Origin: Pseudomonas sp. VD-NE ins
GTDB taxonomy: Bacteria; Pseudomonadota; Gammaproteobacteria; Pseudomonadales; Pseudomonadaceae
Direction: 5' to 3'
Length of the DNA: 64,000 bases
NCBI RefSeq assembly: GCF_031882575.1
Contig: NZ_CP134772.1
Coordinates: 4,644,501-4,708,500, forward strand
Shown here piece after piece: positions 24,931 to 33,145 of the stretch. The notes beneath the pieces are model-generated. The model saw nothing but the letters and a program-made list of their open reading frames with translations, was not told where the DNA came from and searched no databases. A program made the translations under genes and the position numbers. Positions within the stretch are counted from its first letter, which is position 1; every line of letters starts with the position of its first letter.

Positions 24931-27252
24931 ATGGATATCAAATTCACCCACCGGCTGTCTTACAAGCAAGCCAGGCTTACTGTGCTGGTCGGGTTCATTC
25001 TGGGCACGCTGCTCAGCCTGCTGCAAATCGGCATCGATTATGCCAGTGAAGACGCCTCCATCAACCGTGAAATCCTGTCTTTGCTGGAAATCAGCCATAA
25101 CCCGGCCTCACGGATCGCCTACAACATCGACGCCGAACTGGCGCAGGAACTGACCCTGGGCCTGTTGCGCTCACCGGCGATCATTTCGGCGCAACTGATC
25201 GACAACAACAATACGGTGCTGGCCAGCGTCAAACGCCCGGAACTGCAAAGCGGCTATCGCGTGATCAGCGACTTCCTGTTTGGCGCCAAGCGTCAGTTCG
25301 AGGATCGTCTGTATCTGGATCATCTGCCCAACGAATCGCTGGGCATCTTGAGCCTTGAAGTCGACACCTATGCCTTCGGTAGCCGCTTCCTGCGCCGCGC
25401 CGAGGTGACCCTGCTCAATGGCTTCGCCCGCAGCCTGATTCTCACCGGCATCCTGTTGGCGCTGTTCTATGTGATGTTGACCAAACCACTGGTGCGGGTC
25501 ATCCGCGAACTCAGCGGGCGCGACCCGCGCAGCGCCGAGCCGACCACGCTGGAGTGCCCGTCCGGCCACGGCAACGATGAAATCGGCGTGCTGGTCAAAG
25601 TCGCCAATCAGCAATTCGAGAACATTGCCACCGAGATCCAGCAGCGGCGCAACGCCGAAAACCGCCTGACCGACTACCTCGGGCAACTGGAAAACATCGT
25701 CTCGGCGCGCACCGCCGAACTCAAGGCAATCAACGCGCGGCTCAGCCAGTCCAATCAGGAACTCGAAGTCGCCCGCAGCACCGCCCTGGAAATGGCTGAA
25801 GCACGCTCGGCGTTCCTCGCCAACATGAGCCATGAGATCCGCACTCCGCTCAACGGCCTGTTGGGGATGATCGCGCTGTCCCTCGACGGCCCGTTGAATG
25901 CTGAACAGCAGCAACAGCTGTCGATCGCCCACGATTCGGGCAAGGTGCTGGTCGAATTGCTCAACGATATTCTCGACCTGTCGAAGTTCGATGCCGGGCA
26001 ACTGGAGCTCGAGCACATCCCGTTCGATCTTGGCTCGTTGATCGAAGACACCGCCAACCTGCTGTCGCAGAATGCCGCGCCGAGCGTCGAACTGACCTGC
26101 CTGATCGACCCGCACTTCCCGGCACTGGTACTGGGCGATCCGACCCGGGTGCGGCAGATCGTCAGCAACCTGCTGTCCAACGCCCTGAAATTCACCCGCT
26201 TCGGTCGGGTGGATGTGCGCTTGTCAACCTGCAAGGATGGCGTGCGCATCGAGGTCTGCGATACGGGCATCGGTATCGCCCAGGACGCGCAGCTGAAAAT
26301 CTTTCAGCCGTTCACTCAAGCGGGCGCTGGCATCACCCGCCAGTACGGCGGCACCGGGCTGGGGCTGGCGTTGACCTACAACCTCTGCGAAGCGATGCAG
26401 GGGCGCCTGACCATCAGCTCCGAGACCGGTTTCGGCAGTCAGTTCTGTGCCGAGTTGCCATTGCCGTGTCATACCCGCGCGCTGGTCCCGGCCCCTCTGC
26501 ACGGGAAAGTGCTCGCCATCACCGCGGCCAGCAGTGGTTTGGCGGAACTGCTGCAAAGCCTGCTGCCGGTGTGGGGCCTTGCGTATGAGCAGCGCACCAT
26601 CGATGACTCACTGCTGGGCCTGACGTCGGACGTGGTGATCACCGATTGTCCGGAGTGCCTGTTCGGCTTGCGCCCGACGCTCGCTGCGCCGATTCTGCTG
26701 GTGACCGCCTACGGCAGTTTCCTGCCGAGCGAAGAAGCCGCCGCACTCGCGCCTTTGCAACAACAGGCACGACCGCTGGCGCGTAACGCGCTCTACCAGA
26801 ACCTGCGGCGCACGCTGCAACCGGACGTGGTCGCCATCAATGACGCGCAACTTGAAACAGCGCCCTCGGTGCGGCGCGGACGGGTGTTGCTGGTCGAGGA
26901 CAACCCGGTCAATCAACTGGTGGCCAAAGGCATGCTCGGCAAACTGGGCTGCGAGGTCATCGTCGCCGCCCACGGTGCCGAAGCGCTGGATCAGTTGGAG
27001 TATCACGAATTCGATCTGGTGCTGATGGACTGCAACATGCCCGTGATGGACGGCTACGAAGCCAGCCGGCAGATTCGCCAGAGCGGGCGCTGGCCGCACC
27101 TGCCTATCGTCGCCCTGACCGCCAACGCGATGTCCGAGGAACGTGAGCGCTGCCGTGCAGCCGGCATGAGCGACTATCTGGCCAAGCCGTTCCGCCGTGA
27201 AGAACTGGCGGCACTGCTCGATCAGTGGATTCCGACTACGACAGCGCTTTGA
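24931..27252 (+). CDS. sagS: SagS-like hybrid sensor kinase
   Basis: A 773-residue hybrid kinase matching P. aeruginosa SagS in layout and neighbours (OspR-like regulator, glutathione peroxidase, msrB). Two membrane helices (about 20-38 and 165-183) flank a periplasmic sensor domain; a HAMP-like linker and coiled coil lead to HisKA with His about 301 in ANMSHEIRTPLNGLLGM, the ATPase domain (SNALKF, DTGIGIA, GTGLGLAL), a degenerate receiver (about 520-620, TDCPE), and a true receiver with Asp about 700 in LMDCNMPVMDGYE. There is no Hpt domain, so phosphate should pass to a separate Hpt such as HptB. ATG 24931 is preferred; 24889 is an alternative. It ends 17 bases inside ospR. Confidence 0.9.
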   Translation: MDIKFTHRLSYKQARLTVLVGFILGTLLSLLQIGIDYASEDASINREILSLLEISHNPASRIAYNIDAELAQELTLGLLRSPAIISAQLIDNNNTVLASVKRPELQSGYRVISDFLFGAKRQFEDRLYLDHLPNESLGILSLEVDTYAFGSRFLRRAEVTLLNGFARSLILTGILLALFYVMLTKPLVRVIRELSGRDPRSAEPTTLECPSGHGNDEIGVLVKVANQQFENIATEIQQRRNAENRLTDYLGQLENIVSARTAELKAINARLSQSNQELEVARSTALEMAEARSAFLANMSHEIRTPLNGLLGMIALSLDGPLNAEQQQQLSIAHDSGKVLVELLNDILDLSKFDAGQLELEHIPFDLGSLIEDTANLLSQNAAPSVELTCLIDPHFPALVLGDPTRVRQIVSNLLSNALKFTRFGRVDVRLSTCKDGVRIEVCDTGIGIAQDAQLKIFQPFTQAGAGITRQYGGTGLGLALTYNLCEAMQGRLTISSETGFGSQFCAELPLPCHTRALVPAPLHGKVLAITAASSGLAELLQSLLPVWGLAYEQRTIDDSLLGLTSDVVITDCPECLFGLRPTLAAPILLVTAYGSFLPSEEAAALAPLQQQARPLARNALYQNLRRTLQPDVVAINDAQLETAPSVRRGRVLLVEDNPVNQLVAKGMLGKLGCEVIVAAHGAEALDQLEYHEFDLVLMDCNMPVMDGYEASRQIRQSGRWPHLPIVALTANAMSEERERCRAAGMSDYLAKPFRREELAALLDQWIPTTTAL

Positions 27253-27697
27253 TCTGCCCCAGCAAGTGATCGAGGCCGTTACGCAACTCATTGAGTCGGT
27301 CCAGATCCACCCCGCTGTCGCACAGCAGTCGGGCCTTGAGTGGCCCGACCTGCTCGCGCAAGGCTTGCCCTGCGGGCGTCAGGCTCAGATGGACTTCCCG
27401 CTCGTCGCGCGTCGAACGCTGGCGCTGCACCCATTGCAACTGCTCCAGGCGCTTGAGCAACGGCGTCAGCGTGCCCGAATCCAGTGCCAGACGCTCGCCC
27501 AATGCCTTGACGGTCGGTTGCTCCGGCGCGGCGTCCTGCCATTCCCACAACACCAGCATCGCCAGATACTGCGGGTAGGTCAGACCGAGCTGATCGAGCA
27601 TCGGCTTGTAGGCACGAATCACCGCCCGGGAGGCGGCGTACAGCTTGAAGCACAACTGGTTGTCGAGCTTCAGCGAATCGACCGGCAGGCCGTTCAT
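27236..27697 (-). CDS. ospR: OspR/OhrR-type MarR regulator
   Basis: A 153-residue MarR-family redox sensor. The N-terminal LDNQLCFKLYAASRA carries the reactive Cys near residue 16, and a second Cys occurs in RLLCDSG, so a 2-Cys peroxide-sensing mechanism is likely. The winged-helix region contains LALDSGTLTPLLKRLEQ and RSTRDEREVHLSLT. It overlaps the stop of the glutathione peroxidase gene by four bases and is transcribed with it. In P. aeruginosa OspR in the same location represses the peroxidase gene; the same is inferred here. It overlaps the convergent sagS by 17 bases. Confidence 0.9.
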   Translation of the reverse strand: MNGLPVDSLKLDNQLCFKLYAASRAVIRAYKPMLDQLGLTYPQYLAMLVLWEWQDAAPEQPTVKALGERLALDSGTLTPLLKRLEQLQWVQRQRSTRDEREVHLSLTPAGQALREQVGPLKARLLCDSGVDLDRLNELRNGLDHLLGQIKALS

Positions 27698-28179
27698 TTG
27701 AGCAGGGCTTCGATCTCGCGGCTCAGGTCCTGCGGCTTGGTCGCCGGGGCGAAGCGTTTGACCAACTGGCCGTCCTTGCCGATGAGGAACTTGGTGAAGT
27801 TCCACTTGATGCCTTGCGAACCGAGTACGCCCGGGGCGCGTTTCTTCAACTGCACGAACAATGGATGCGCGCCGGCGCCGTTGACTTCGATCTTCTTGAA
27901 CAGCGGAAAGCTGACGCCGAAGTTCAGCTCGCAGAATTCGCTGATGGCACCCTCGTTGCCCGGCTCCTGCTTGCCGAACTGATTGCAGGGGAAGCCCAAG
28001 ACCACCAGGCCCTGATCCTTGTAGGTCTGCCACAGTTCTTCGAGGCCTTTGTATTGCGGGGTAAAACCGCACTTGCTGGCGGTGTTGACCACCAGAACCG
28101 CTTTGCCGGCGAAATCGGCCAGGGTCTTTTGCTCACCTTTGATCGTGGTGCACGGAATGTTCAGCAGGTTGTCGCTCAT
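27694..28179 (-). CDS. Glutathione peroxidase family protein
   Basis: A 161-residue Cys-type peroxidase. The catalytic tetrad is present: Cys in NTASKCGFTPQY, Gln in LGFPCNQFGKQEPG, and Trp/Asn in IKWNFTKFLIG. A further conserved Cys in FPCNQF suggests thioredoxin-linked turnover, as in many bacterial members. The ATG at 28179 is preferred over an upstream frame giving 16 extra residues. It is the first gene of a two-gene operon with the OspR-like regulator, which probably controls it in response to organic or hydrogen peroxide. Confidence 0.93.
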   Translation of the reverse strand: MSDNLLNIPCTTIKGEQKTLADFAGKAVLVVNTASKCGFTPQYKGLEELWQTYKDQGLVVLGFPCNQFGKQEPGNEGAISEFCELNFGVSFPLFKKIEVNGAGAHPLFVQLKKRAPGVLGSQGIKWNFTKFLIGKDGQLVKRFAPATKPQDLSREIEALLK

Positions 28180-28288
28180 GGCATGGGGCTCCGCAGACAG
28201 TCGGGAAAGACCAAACATAGCGAGCAATTAAATTGCGTGCAATTTAATTATCGAATAACAAGGCGACCCAAAGGTCGCCTTCGATCGT

Positions 28289-28684
28289 TTATGCGCGCGG
28301 TTCGAGGTTCAGGCACACCGAATTGATGCAATAACGCAAACCAGTCGGCGGCGGGCCGTCCGGGAACACATGGCCCAGATGCGCATCGCAGCGCGCGCAC
28401 TTCACTTCCGTGCGAATCATGCCGTGAGTGGTATCACGGATTTCGGTCATGGCGCTTTCGCCGATCGGCGCGTAGAAGCTCGGCCAGCCGCAGCCGGAAT
28501 CGAATTTGGTCTTGGAGTCGAACAGCGCTTCGTTGCAGCAAACACAGTGGTAGACACCGTCGGTCTTGGTGTCGTTGTATTTGCCGGAGAACGGGCGTTC
28601 GGTCGCACTCAGACGACAAACGTTGTATTGCTCGGGGTCGAGCATCGCCTGCCATTCTTCCAGGGTTTTTTCCAACTTTTCCAT
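28289..28684 (-). CDS. msrB: Peptide methionine-(R)-S-oxide reductase MsrB
   Basis: A 131-residue MsrB repairing protein methionine-R-sulfoxide. Two CxxC pairs bind zinc (CVCCNEALF and [14 protein letters not shown]), [11 protein letters not shown] contains the resolving-site region, and [11 protein letters not shown] carries the catalytic Cys. The ATG at 28684 has GAGGT six bases upstream; the same codon is preceded by another ATG and a GTG. It lies upstream of the peroxidase-ospR operon on the same strand, forming an oxidative-damage repair neighbourhood. Confidence 0.95.
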   Translation of the reverse strand: MEKLEKTLEEWQAMLDPEQYNVCRLSATERPFSGKYNDTKTDGVYHCVCCNEALFDSKTKFDSGCGWPSFYAPIGESAMTEIRDTTHGMIRTEVKCARCDAHLGHVFPDGPPPTGLRYCINSVCLNLEPRA

Positions 28685-28831
28685 CATCACACCTCAGCGG
28701 CTGAAAAAGCCCGATCTGTACCTTTTCCACGGATCGGGCGGCACGTATGATTGCGCCTCGTCACGCACCAGTCTGGCAGCCAGACCGGGCGCATTCAAAC
28801 GGATTATGGGAGCCACGGCTCAAGACGTCCG

Positions 28832-28849
28832 CCTGTGTGAAAACACAGG
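28832..28849 (+). promoter_or_regulatory. Perfect GAAA-loop hairpin in the alaA leader
   Basis: CCTGTGT and ACACAGG form a seven-bp stem around a GAAA tetraloop, 60 bases upstream of the alaA ATG. The same bases match CTGT-N8-ACAG and so could alternatively be a LexA-like operator, but the inner bases are far from the LexA consensus. A leader RNA hairpin is the simpler reading. Confidence 0.4.
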
Positions 28850-28908
28850 AATCCCAGCACGGTTGTCCATTCGCCGCCTGGATCGTTCATTTTCGGGATC
28901 ACATCGCC

Positions 28909-30120
28909 ATGCAGTTCAGCAAATCGAACAAGCTCGCCAACGTCTGCTACGACATTCGCGGCCCGGTGCTCAAGCACGCCAAACGACTGGAAGAGGAAGG
29001 CCAGCGCATCCTCAAGCTGAACATCGGCAACCCGGCGCCGTTTGGTTTCGAAGCGCCGGATGAAATCCTCCAGGATGTGATCCGCAACCTGCCGACCGCG
29101 CAAGGCTACAGCGACTCCAAAGGCCTGTTCAGCGCGCGCAAAGCGGTGATGCAGTACTACCAGCAAAAGAATGTCGAAGGTGTCGGCATCGAAGACATCT
29201 ACCTGGGCAACGGCGTGTCCGAGCTGATCGTGATGTCGCTGCAGGCGCTGCTCAACAACGGCGACGAAGTGCTGGTGCCAGCCCCGGACTATCCGCTGTG
29301 GACTGCCGCCGTCAGCCTCGCCGGCGGTAACGCCGTGCATTACCTGTGCGACGAAGGCGCCGAGTGGTTCCCGGATCTGGCCGACATCAAGGCCAAGATC
29401 ACCCCGAACACCAAAGCCATGGTGATCATCAACCCGAACAACCCGACCGGCGCGGTGTATTCGAAGGAAGTGTTGCTGGGCATGCTGGAAATTGCTCGCG
29501 CGCACAACCTGGTGGTGTTCTCCGACGAAATCTACGACAAGATTCTGTATGACGATGCCGTGCACATCTGCACCGCGTCGCTGGCGCCAGACCTGTTGTG
29601 CCTGACCTTCAACGGTCTGTCGAAGTCCTACCGCGTGGCCGGTTTCCGTTCCGGCTGGATCGCTATCTCCGGGCCGAAACACAACGCCCAGAGCTACATC
29701 GAAGGCATCGACATGCTGGCCAACATGCGTCTGTGCGCCAACGTGCCGAGCCAGCATGCGATCCAGACCGCTCTGGGCGGCTATCAGAGCATCAATGATC
29801 TGGTGCTGCCGCAGGGTCGCCTGCTCGAACAGCGCAACCGCACCTGGGAATTGCTCAACGACATTCCAGGGGTCAGCTGCGTCAAGCCGATGGGCGCGCT
29901 GTACGCGTTCCCGAAAATCGATCCGAAGGTCTGCCCGATCCATAACGACGAGAAATTCGTCCTCGACCTGCTGCTCTCCGAGAAGCTGCTGGTGGTGCAA
30001 GGCACGGCGTTCAACTGGCCGTGGCCGGATCACTTCCGCGTGGTCACCCTGCCCCGCGTCGACGACCTGGAAATGGCCATCGGCCGCATCGGCAACTTCC
30101 TCAAGTCGTACCGCCAGTAA
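28909..30120 (+). CDS. alaA: Alanine aminotransferase AlaA
   Basis: A 403-residue PLP-dependent class I aminotransferase. The N terminus MQFSKSNKLANVCYDIRGPV is characteristic of AlaA. The PLP-binding Lys lies in FNGLSKSYRVAGFRSGW, and INPNNPTGAVYSKE and FSDEIYDKI supply the Asn and Asp/Tyr that hold the cofactor. It interconverts pyruvate/glutamate and alanine/2-oxoglutarate. ATG 28909 is preferred over the upstream 54-codon extension. It is transcribed away from msrB, with a hairpin in its leader. Function is confident by family similarity. Confidence 0.93.
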   Translation: MQFSKSNKLANVCYDIRGPVLKHAKRLEEEGQRILKLNIGNPAPFGFEAPDEILQDVIRNLPTAQGYSDSKGLFSARKAVMQYYQQKNVEGVGIEDIYLGNGVSELIVMSLQALLNNGDEVLVPAPDYPLWTAAVSLAGGNAVHYLCDEGAEWFPDLADIKAKITPNTKAMVIINPNNPTGAVYSKEVLLGMLEIARAHNLVVFSDEIYDKILYDDAVHICTASLAPDLLCLTFNGLSKSYRVAGFRSGWIAISGPKHNAQSYIEGIDMLANMRLCANVPSQHAIQTALGGYQSINDLVLPQGRLLEQRNRTWELLNDIPGVSCVKPMGALYAFPKIDPKVCPIHNDEKFVLDLLLSEKLLVVQGTAFNWPWPDHFRVVTLPRVDDLEMAIGRIGNFLKSYRQ

Positions 30121-30423
30121 CTGGCCAGCAGTGCGCAACGGCCAAACGTTGCGCACTGTCTGATTCAGCAACACTTCTGCGTTCCGCCTCTGCGCACGCC
30201 TTCTACACTTGCGATTCGTACCCTTTACCTGCGTCCAGCGTAATGGCGACGGGTCGCGGCTGGTCGTCATCCCTATCGTTATCCGTTGTGGGAAATGTGC
30301 CGAGCACTGAAGAATCCGCTGTAGGACACAGTTTGAAATAGTCACTCAGTTGAATAGCCCGGTGCGGCACCTTATATACCCCGCAGTACGCTACATCTTT
30401 AGCTTGAGGAGATTTCTACAACC
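30121..30423. other. Intergenic region upstream of htpX
   Basis: About 300 bases with no gene. Near its end lies a sigma-32-like pair, GTTGAAT and CCTTATAT, followed by the htpX ribosome-binding site. I found no terminator for alaA with a clear T run; TTGCGCA occurrences at 30132 and 30149 are only short repeats. Confidence 0.5.
30349..30377 (+). promoter_or_regulatory. Possible sigma-32 promoter of htpX
   Basis: GTTGAAT at 30349-30355 and CCTTATAT at 30370-30377 are separated by 14 bases, resembling the heat-shock consensus CTTGAAA / CCCCATNT. The placement about 45 bases before the htpX ATG and the known heat-shock role of htpX support it; the -10 matches only five of eight positions. Confidence 0.4.
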
Positions 30424-31311
30424 ATGATGCGCATCCTGCTGTTTTTGGCCACTAACCTGGCGGTCGTGCTGATAGCCAGCATCACCCTGAGCCTGTTTGG
30501 CTTCAACGGGTTCATGGCGGCCAACGGGGTTGATCTCGACCTTAGTCAGCTGCTGGTTTTCTGTGCAGTCTTTGGTTTCGCCGGCTCGCTGTTCTCGCTG
30601 TTCATCTCCAAGTGGATGGCGAAGATGAGCACCGGTACCCAGATCATCAGCCAGCCACGTACCCGGCATGAGCAATGGCTGCTGCAAACTGTCGAGCAAC
30701 TGTCCCGCGAAGCCGGGATCAAGATGCCCGAAGTCGGTATTTTCCCAGCCTACGAGGCAAACGCCTTCGCCACCGGCTGGAACAAGAACGACGCGCTGGT
30801 CGCGGTCAGCCAGGGCTTGCTCGAGCGTTTTTCGCCCGATGAAGTGAAAGCTGTACTGGCCCACGAAATCGGTCACGTCGCCAACGGCGACATGGTCACC
30901 CTGGCGCTGATCCAGGGCGTGGTGAACACTTTCGTGATGTTCTTTGCGCGGATCATCGGCAACTTCGTCGACAAAGTGATCTTCAAGAACGAAGAAGGCC
31001 AGGGCATCGCCTACTACGTGGCGACCATCTTCGCCGAACTGGTGCTGGGTATTCTGGCCAGTGCGATCGTCATGTGGTTCTCGCGCAAGCGCGAATTCCG
31101 TGCCGACGAAGCCGGCGCACGTCTGGCCGGCACCAGCGCGATGATCGGCGCACTGCAACGTCTGCGCGCCGAACAGGGTCTGCCGGTGCACATGCCGGAC
31201 ACCCTGAACGCCTTTGGCATCAACGGTGGCATCAAACAGGGCTTTGCCCGCATGTTCATGAGCCACCCGCCGCTGGAAGAGCGTATCGACGCGCTGCGTC
31301 GTCGCGGTTGA
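30424..31311 (+). CDS. htpX: Membrane zinc protease HtpX
   Basis: A 295-residue integral-membrane metalloprotease that cleaves misfolded inner-membrane proteins alongside FtsH. Two N-terminal helices ([15 protein letters not shown] and following), the zinc-binding [16 protein letters not shown] and the later glutamate ligand in [13 protein letters not shown] are seen, with two more hydrophobic helices after the HExxH. Length equals the family norm (about 290). GGAG lies a little far upstream of the two tandem ATGs at 30424 and 30427, so either could start. A strong terminator follows immediately. Confidence 0.95.
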   Translation: MMRILLFLATNLAVVLIASITLSLFGFNGFMAANGVDLDLSQLLVFCAVFGFAGSLFSLFISKWMAKMSTGTQIISQPRTRHEQWLLQTVEQLSREAGIKMPEVGIFPAYEANAFATGWNKNDALVAVSQGLLERFSPDEVKAVLAHEIGHVANGDMVTLALIQGVVNTFVMFFARIIGNFVDKVIFKNEEGQGIAYYVATIFAELVLGILASAIVMWFSRKREFRADEAGARLAGTSAMIGALQRLRAEQGLPVHMPDTLNAFGINGGIKQGFARMFMSHPPLEERIDALRRRG

Positions 31312-31329
31312 TCAGACCGGTAACAATGA

Positions 31330-31358
31330 AAAGGCCCGCAGTGATGCGGGCCTTTTTT
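31330..31358 (+). terminator. Intrinsic terminator after htpX
   Basis: AAGGCCCGCA and TGCGGGCCTT flank a four-base loop and are followed by six T. A strong rho-independent terminator 19 bases after the htpX stop. Confidence 0.93.
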
Positions 31359-31392
31359 GTTGCCATGATTAGTTGGCGGTTGCTGATGGCCC

Positions 31393-31486
31393 TATCGCTG
31401 GCAAGCCAGCTCCCACAGTGGGCTGTGGCGTTTTGAAGATCGAGAGAGCACGATTGAACCCTGTGGGAGCTGGCTTGCCAGCGATG
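31393..31486. repeat. REPIN, class 1 (paired REP palindromes)
   Basis: Two copies of the unit CATCGCTGGCAAGCCAGCTC, each followed by CCACAG, stand in inverted orientation around a short unrelated spacer. The first copy begins TATCGC, one base off. The unit recurs at 33031, 36058 and 38450. This is the typical intergenic REPIN of fluorescent pseudomonads, which are mobilised in trans by a RAYT transposase; none is encoded here. Confidence 0.9.
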
Positions 31487-31509
31487 AGGCCAGTACTACC
31501 TCTAAAGAG

Positions 31510-32157
31510 CTATAGGCCAGAAACGCGGTAAACCCGCTCCTCAAGCCGCGTCACACCCGCCTGCAGGAACTTCCCGCTCTCCCCCAGCACATCCTGCTCT
31601 TCCAGCACCTGCACCTGCCAGGCACCACTCAGCAACCGCTGCACCTCATCATCCCCCACCGCAAACGGCGGCCCCGGCATCTGCGCCTGGTCGTAGTCCA
31701 GAGTGATCAACAACCCTTGCACAGCCAGCGGCAGAATCTGCTGAAGATGCGCCGCATAACGCTCACGCATCGGCGCCGGCAAGGCAATCAGCGCGGCGCG
31801 GTCGTACAACGCGGTGCAATCGGCCACATCCGCGGCGGTCAGCGCGAAGAAGTCGCCGCACCACAGCTCGATGGTTTCACCGCGATAGACCTTGAACGCG
31901 CCCTTCTGGCTGATCCGCGGCTGTATCTGATGCTCATTGAAAAAGTCCTCGATAGCCTTTTCCGATAGTTCGATCCCGAGCACCTGATGACCGCGACCCG
32001 CCAGCCACGCCAGATCCAGACTTTTCCCACACAAAGGCACGAACACTCGCGCCGCTGCCGGTGCCACCCAGTGCCGCGGCAAATACGGATTCACCTCGGG
32101 CAGGTGAAAACCGATCTGGCCCGAAGCCCACTTCTTGTGCCAAAACTCAGGCTGCAT
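31510..32157 (-). CDS. tpm: Thiopurine S-methyltransferase
   Basis: A 215-residue SAM-dependent methyltransferase. The N terminus [18 protein letters not shown] and [20 protein letters not shown] (SAM-binding loop) are family hallmarks, followed by GIELSEKAI and [12 protein letters not shown]. In pseudomonads Tpm methylates thiols and also tellurite and selenium oxyanions, conferring tellurite resistance. GGAG lies six bases upstream of the ATG. It is monocistronic, bounded by a REPIN downstream and a divergent dioxygenase gene upstream. Confidence 0.93.
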   Translation of the reverse strand: MQPEFWHKKWASGQIGFHLPEVNPYLPRHWVAPAAARVFVPLCGKSLDLAWLAGRGHQVLGIELSEKAIEDFFNEHQIQPRISQKGAFKVYRGETIELWCGDFFALTAADVADCTALYDRAALIALPAPMRERYAAHLQQILPLAVQGLLITLDYDQAQMPGPPFAVGDDEVQRLLSGAWQVQVLEEQDVLGESGKFLQAGVTRLEERVYRVSGL

Positions 32158-32260
32158 GCATCACTCCAAATAATTCGATCAAAAAGCGTTAAAACTTATA
32201 TTAGATTTAGATCAATGATCTGAATGAAGATGAGGCCATCTTAACGCTCAGGAACCCATC

Positions 32261-33028
32261 ATGTTTCCCAGCCTGTTTATTTCCCATGGTTCGCCCATGC
32301 TGGCGCTGGAACCCGGCGCCAGTGGCCCGGCGCTGGCGCGTCTGGCCGCCGAATTACCCAAACCCAAAGCCATCGTGATCGTCTCCGCCCATTGGGAGAG
32401 CCACGAACTGCTGGTCAGCAGCCATGCACAACCGGAAACCTGGCACGACTTCGGCGGCTTCCCTCGTGCACTGTTTGAAGTGCAATACCCGGCGCCGGGC
32501 AATCCGCAACTGGCTGCGGAGATCGCCGCACTGTTGACTGCCAACGATCTGCCCGCACGCCTCGATCCACAACGGCCATTCGATCACGGTGTCTGGGTAC
32601 CGTTGTCGCTAATGTACCCGCTGGCGGATATTCCAGTGGTGCAGGTCTCCCTGCCAACCCGTGCTGGCCCGGCGCTGCAAACCCGGGTTGGCCGGGCGCT
32701 GGCAAGCCTGCGTGATCAAGGCATTTTGCTCATTGGCTCCGGCAGCATCACGCACAATCTGCATGAACTGGACTGGCATGCCGGCCCGGAAAGTGTCGAG
32801 CCGTGGGCGCGGGATTTTCGTGACTGGGTGATCGAGAAATTGGCGGCCGACGATGAGGCGGCGCTGCATGATTATCGCCAGCAGGCGCCGCATGCGGTGC
32901 GCAGCCATCCGAGCGATGAGCATTTGTTGCCGTTGTATTTTGCCCGGGGCGCGGGGGGTGAGTTCAGCGTGGCGCATAAAGGCTTCACGATGGGTGCGCT
33001 GGGCATGGATATCTATCGCTTCGGCTGA
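32261..33028 (+). CDS. LigB-family extradiol dioxygenase (YgiD-like)
   Basis: A 255-residue class III extradiol ring-cleavage dioxygenase. Metal ligands fit the YgiD/DODA pattern: SHGSPMLALE near the N terminus, IVIVSAHWESHE, RPFDHGVWVPL and LIGSGSITHNLHEL, with a terminal SHPSDEHLLPLYFARGAG. E. coli YgiD cleaves L-DOPA; the substrate here is unknown and could be another catechol. It is transcribed divergently from tpm across about 100 AT-rich bases and is followed by a single REP unit and a bidirectional terminator. Confidence 0.9.
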   Translation: MFPSLFISHGSPMLALEPGASGPALARLAAELPKPKAIVIVSAHWESHELLVSSHAQPETWHDFGGFPRALFEVQYPAPGNPQLAAEIAALLTANDLPARLDPQRPFDHGVWVPLSLMYPLADIPVVQVSLPTRAGPALQTRVGRALASLRDQGILLIGSGSITHNLHELDWHAGPESVEPWARDFRDWVIEKLAADDEAALHDYRQQAPHAVRSHPSDEHLLPLYFARGAGGEFSVAHKGFTMGALGMDIYRFG

Positions 33029-33030
33029 CG

Positions 33031-33058
33031 TCATCGCTGGCAAGCCAGCTCCCACAGG
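33031..33058. repeat. Single class 1 REP unit
   Basis: One isolated copy of CATCGCTGGCAAGCCAGCTC plus CCACAG, without an inverted partner. It lies directly after the dioxygenase stop and before the bidirectional terminator. This is the solitary form of the REPIN unit seen elsewhere in the window. Confidence 0.85.
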
Positions 33059-33085
33059 GTTTTGTGAGAACCCAAAAATCAGGCA

Positions 33086-33117
33086 AAAAAAATCCCCGAA
33101 CCAGTCGGGGATTTTTT
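33086..33117. terminator. Bidirectional intrinsic terminator
   Basis: AAAAAATCCCCGA and TCGGGGATTTTTT flank a five-base loop, so there are T runs on both strands. It serves the dioxygenase gene and the convergent DEAD-box helicase gene, which ends 28 bases away. Confidence 0.93.
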
Positions 33118-33145
33118 ATGCTCGATCAATCAGCCCAAGGGCGGA

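Noticed and set aside
28804..30345. 513-codon open frame on the minus strand
   Set aside because: It lies opposite alaA, whose protein is unmistakable. The antisense product has no recognisable motif.
31393..31486. CRISPR-like repeat structure
   Set aside because: The repeats are inverted pairs in separate intergenic sites, not direct repeats with regular spacers; they are REPINs.
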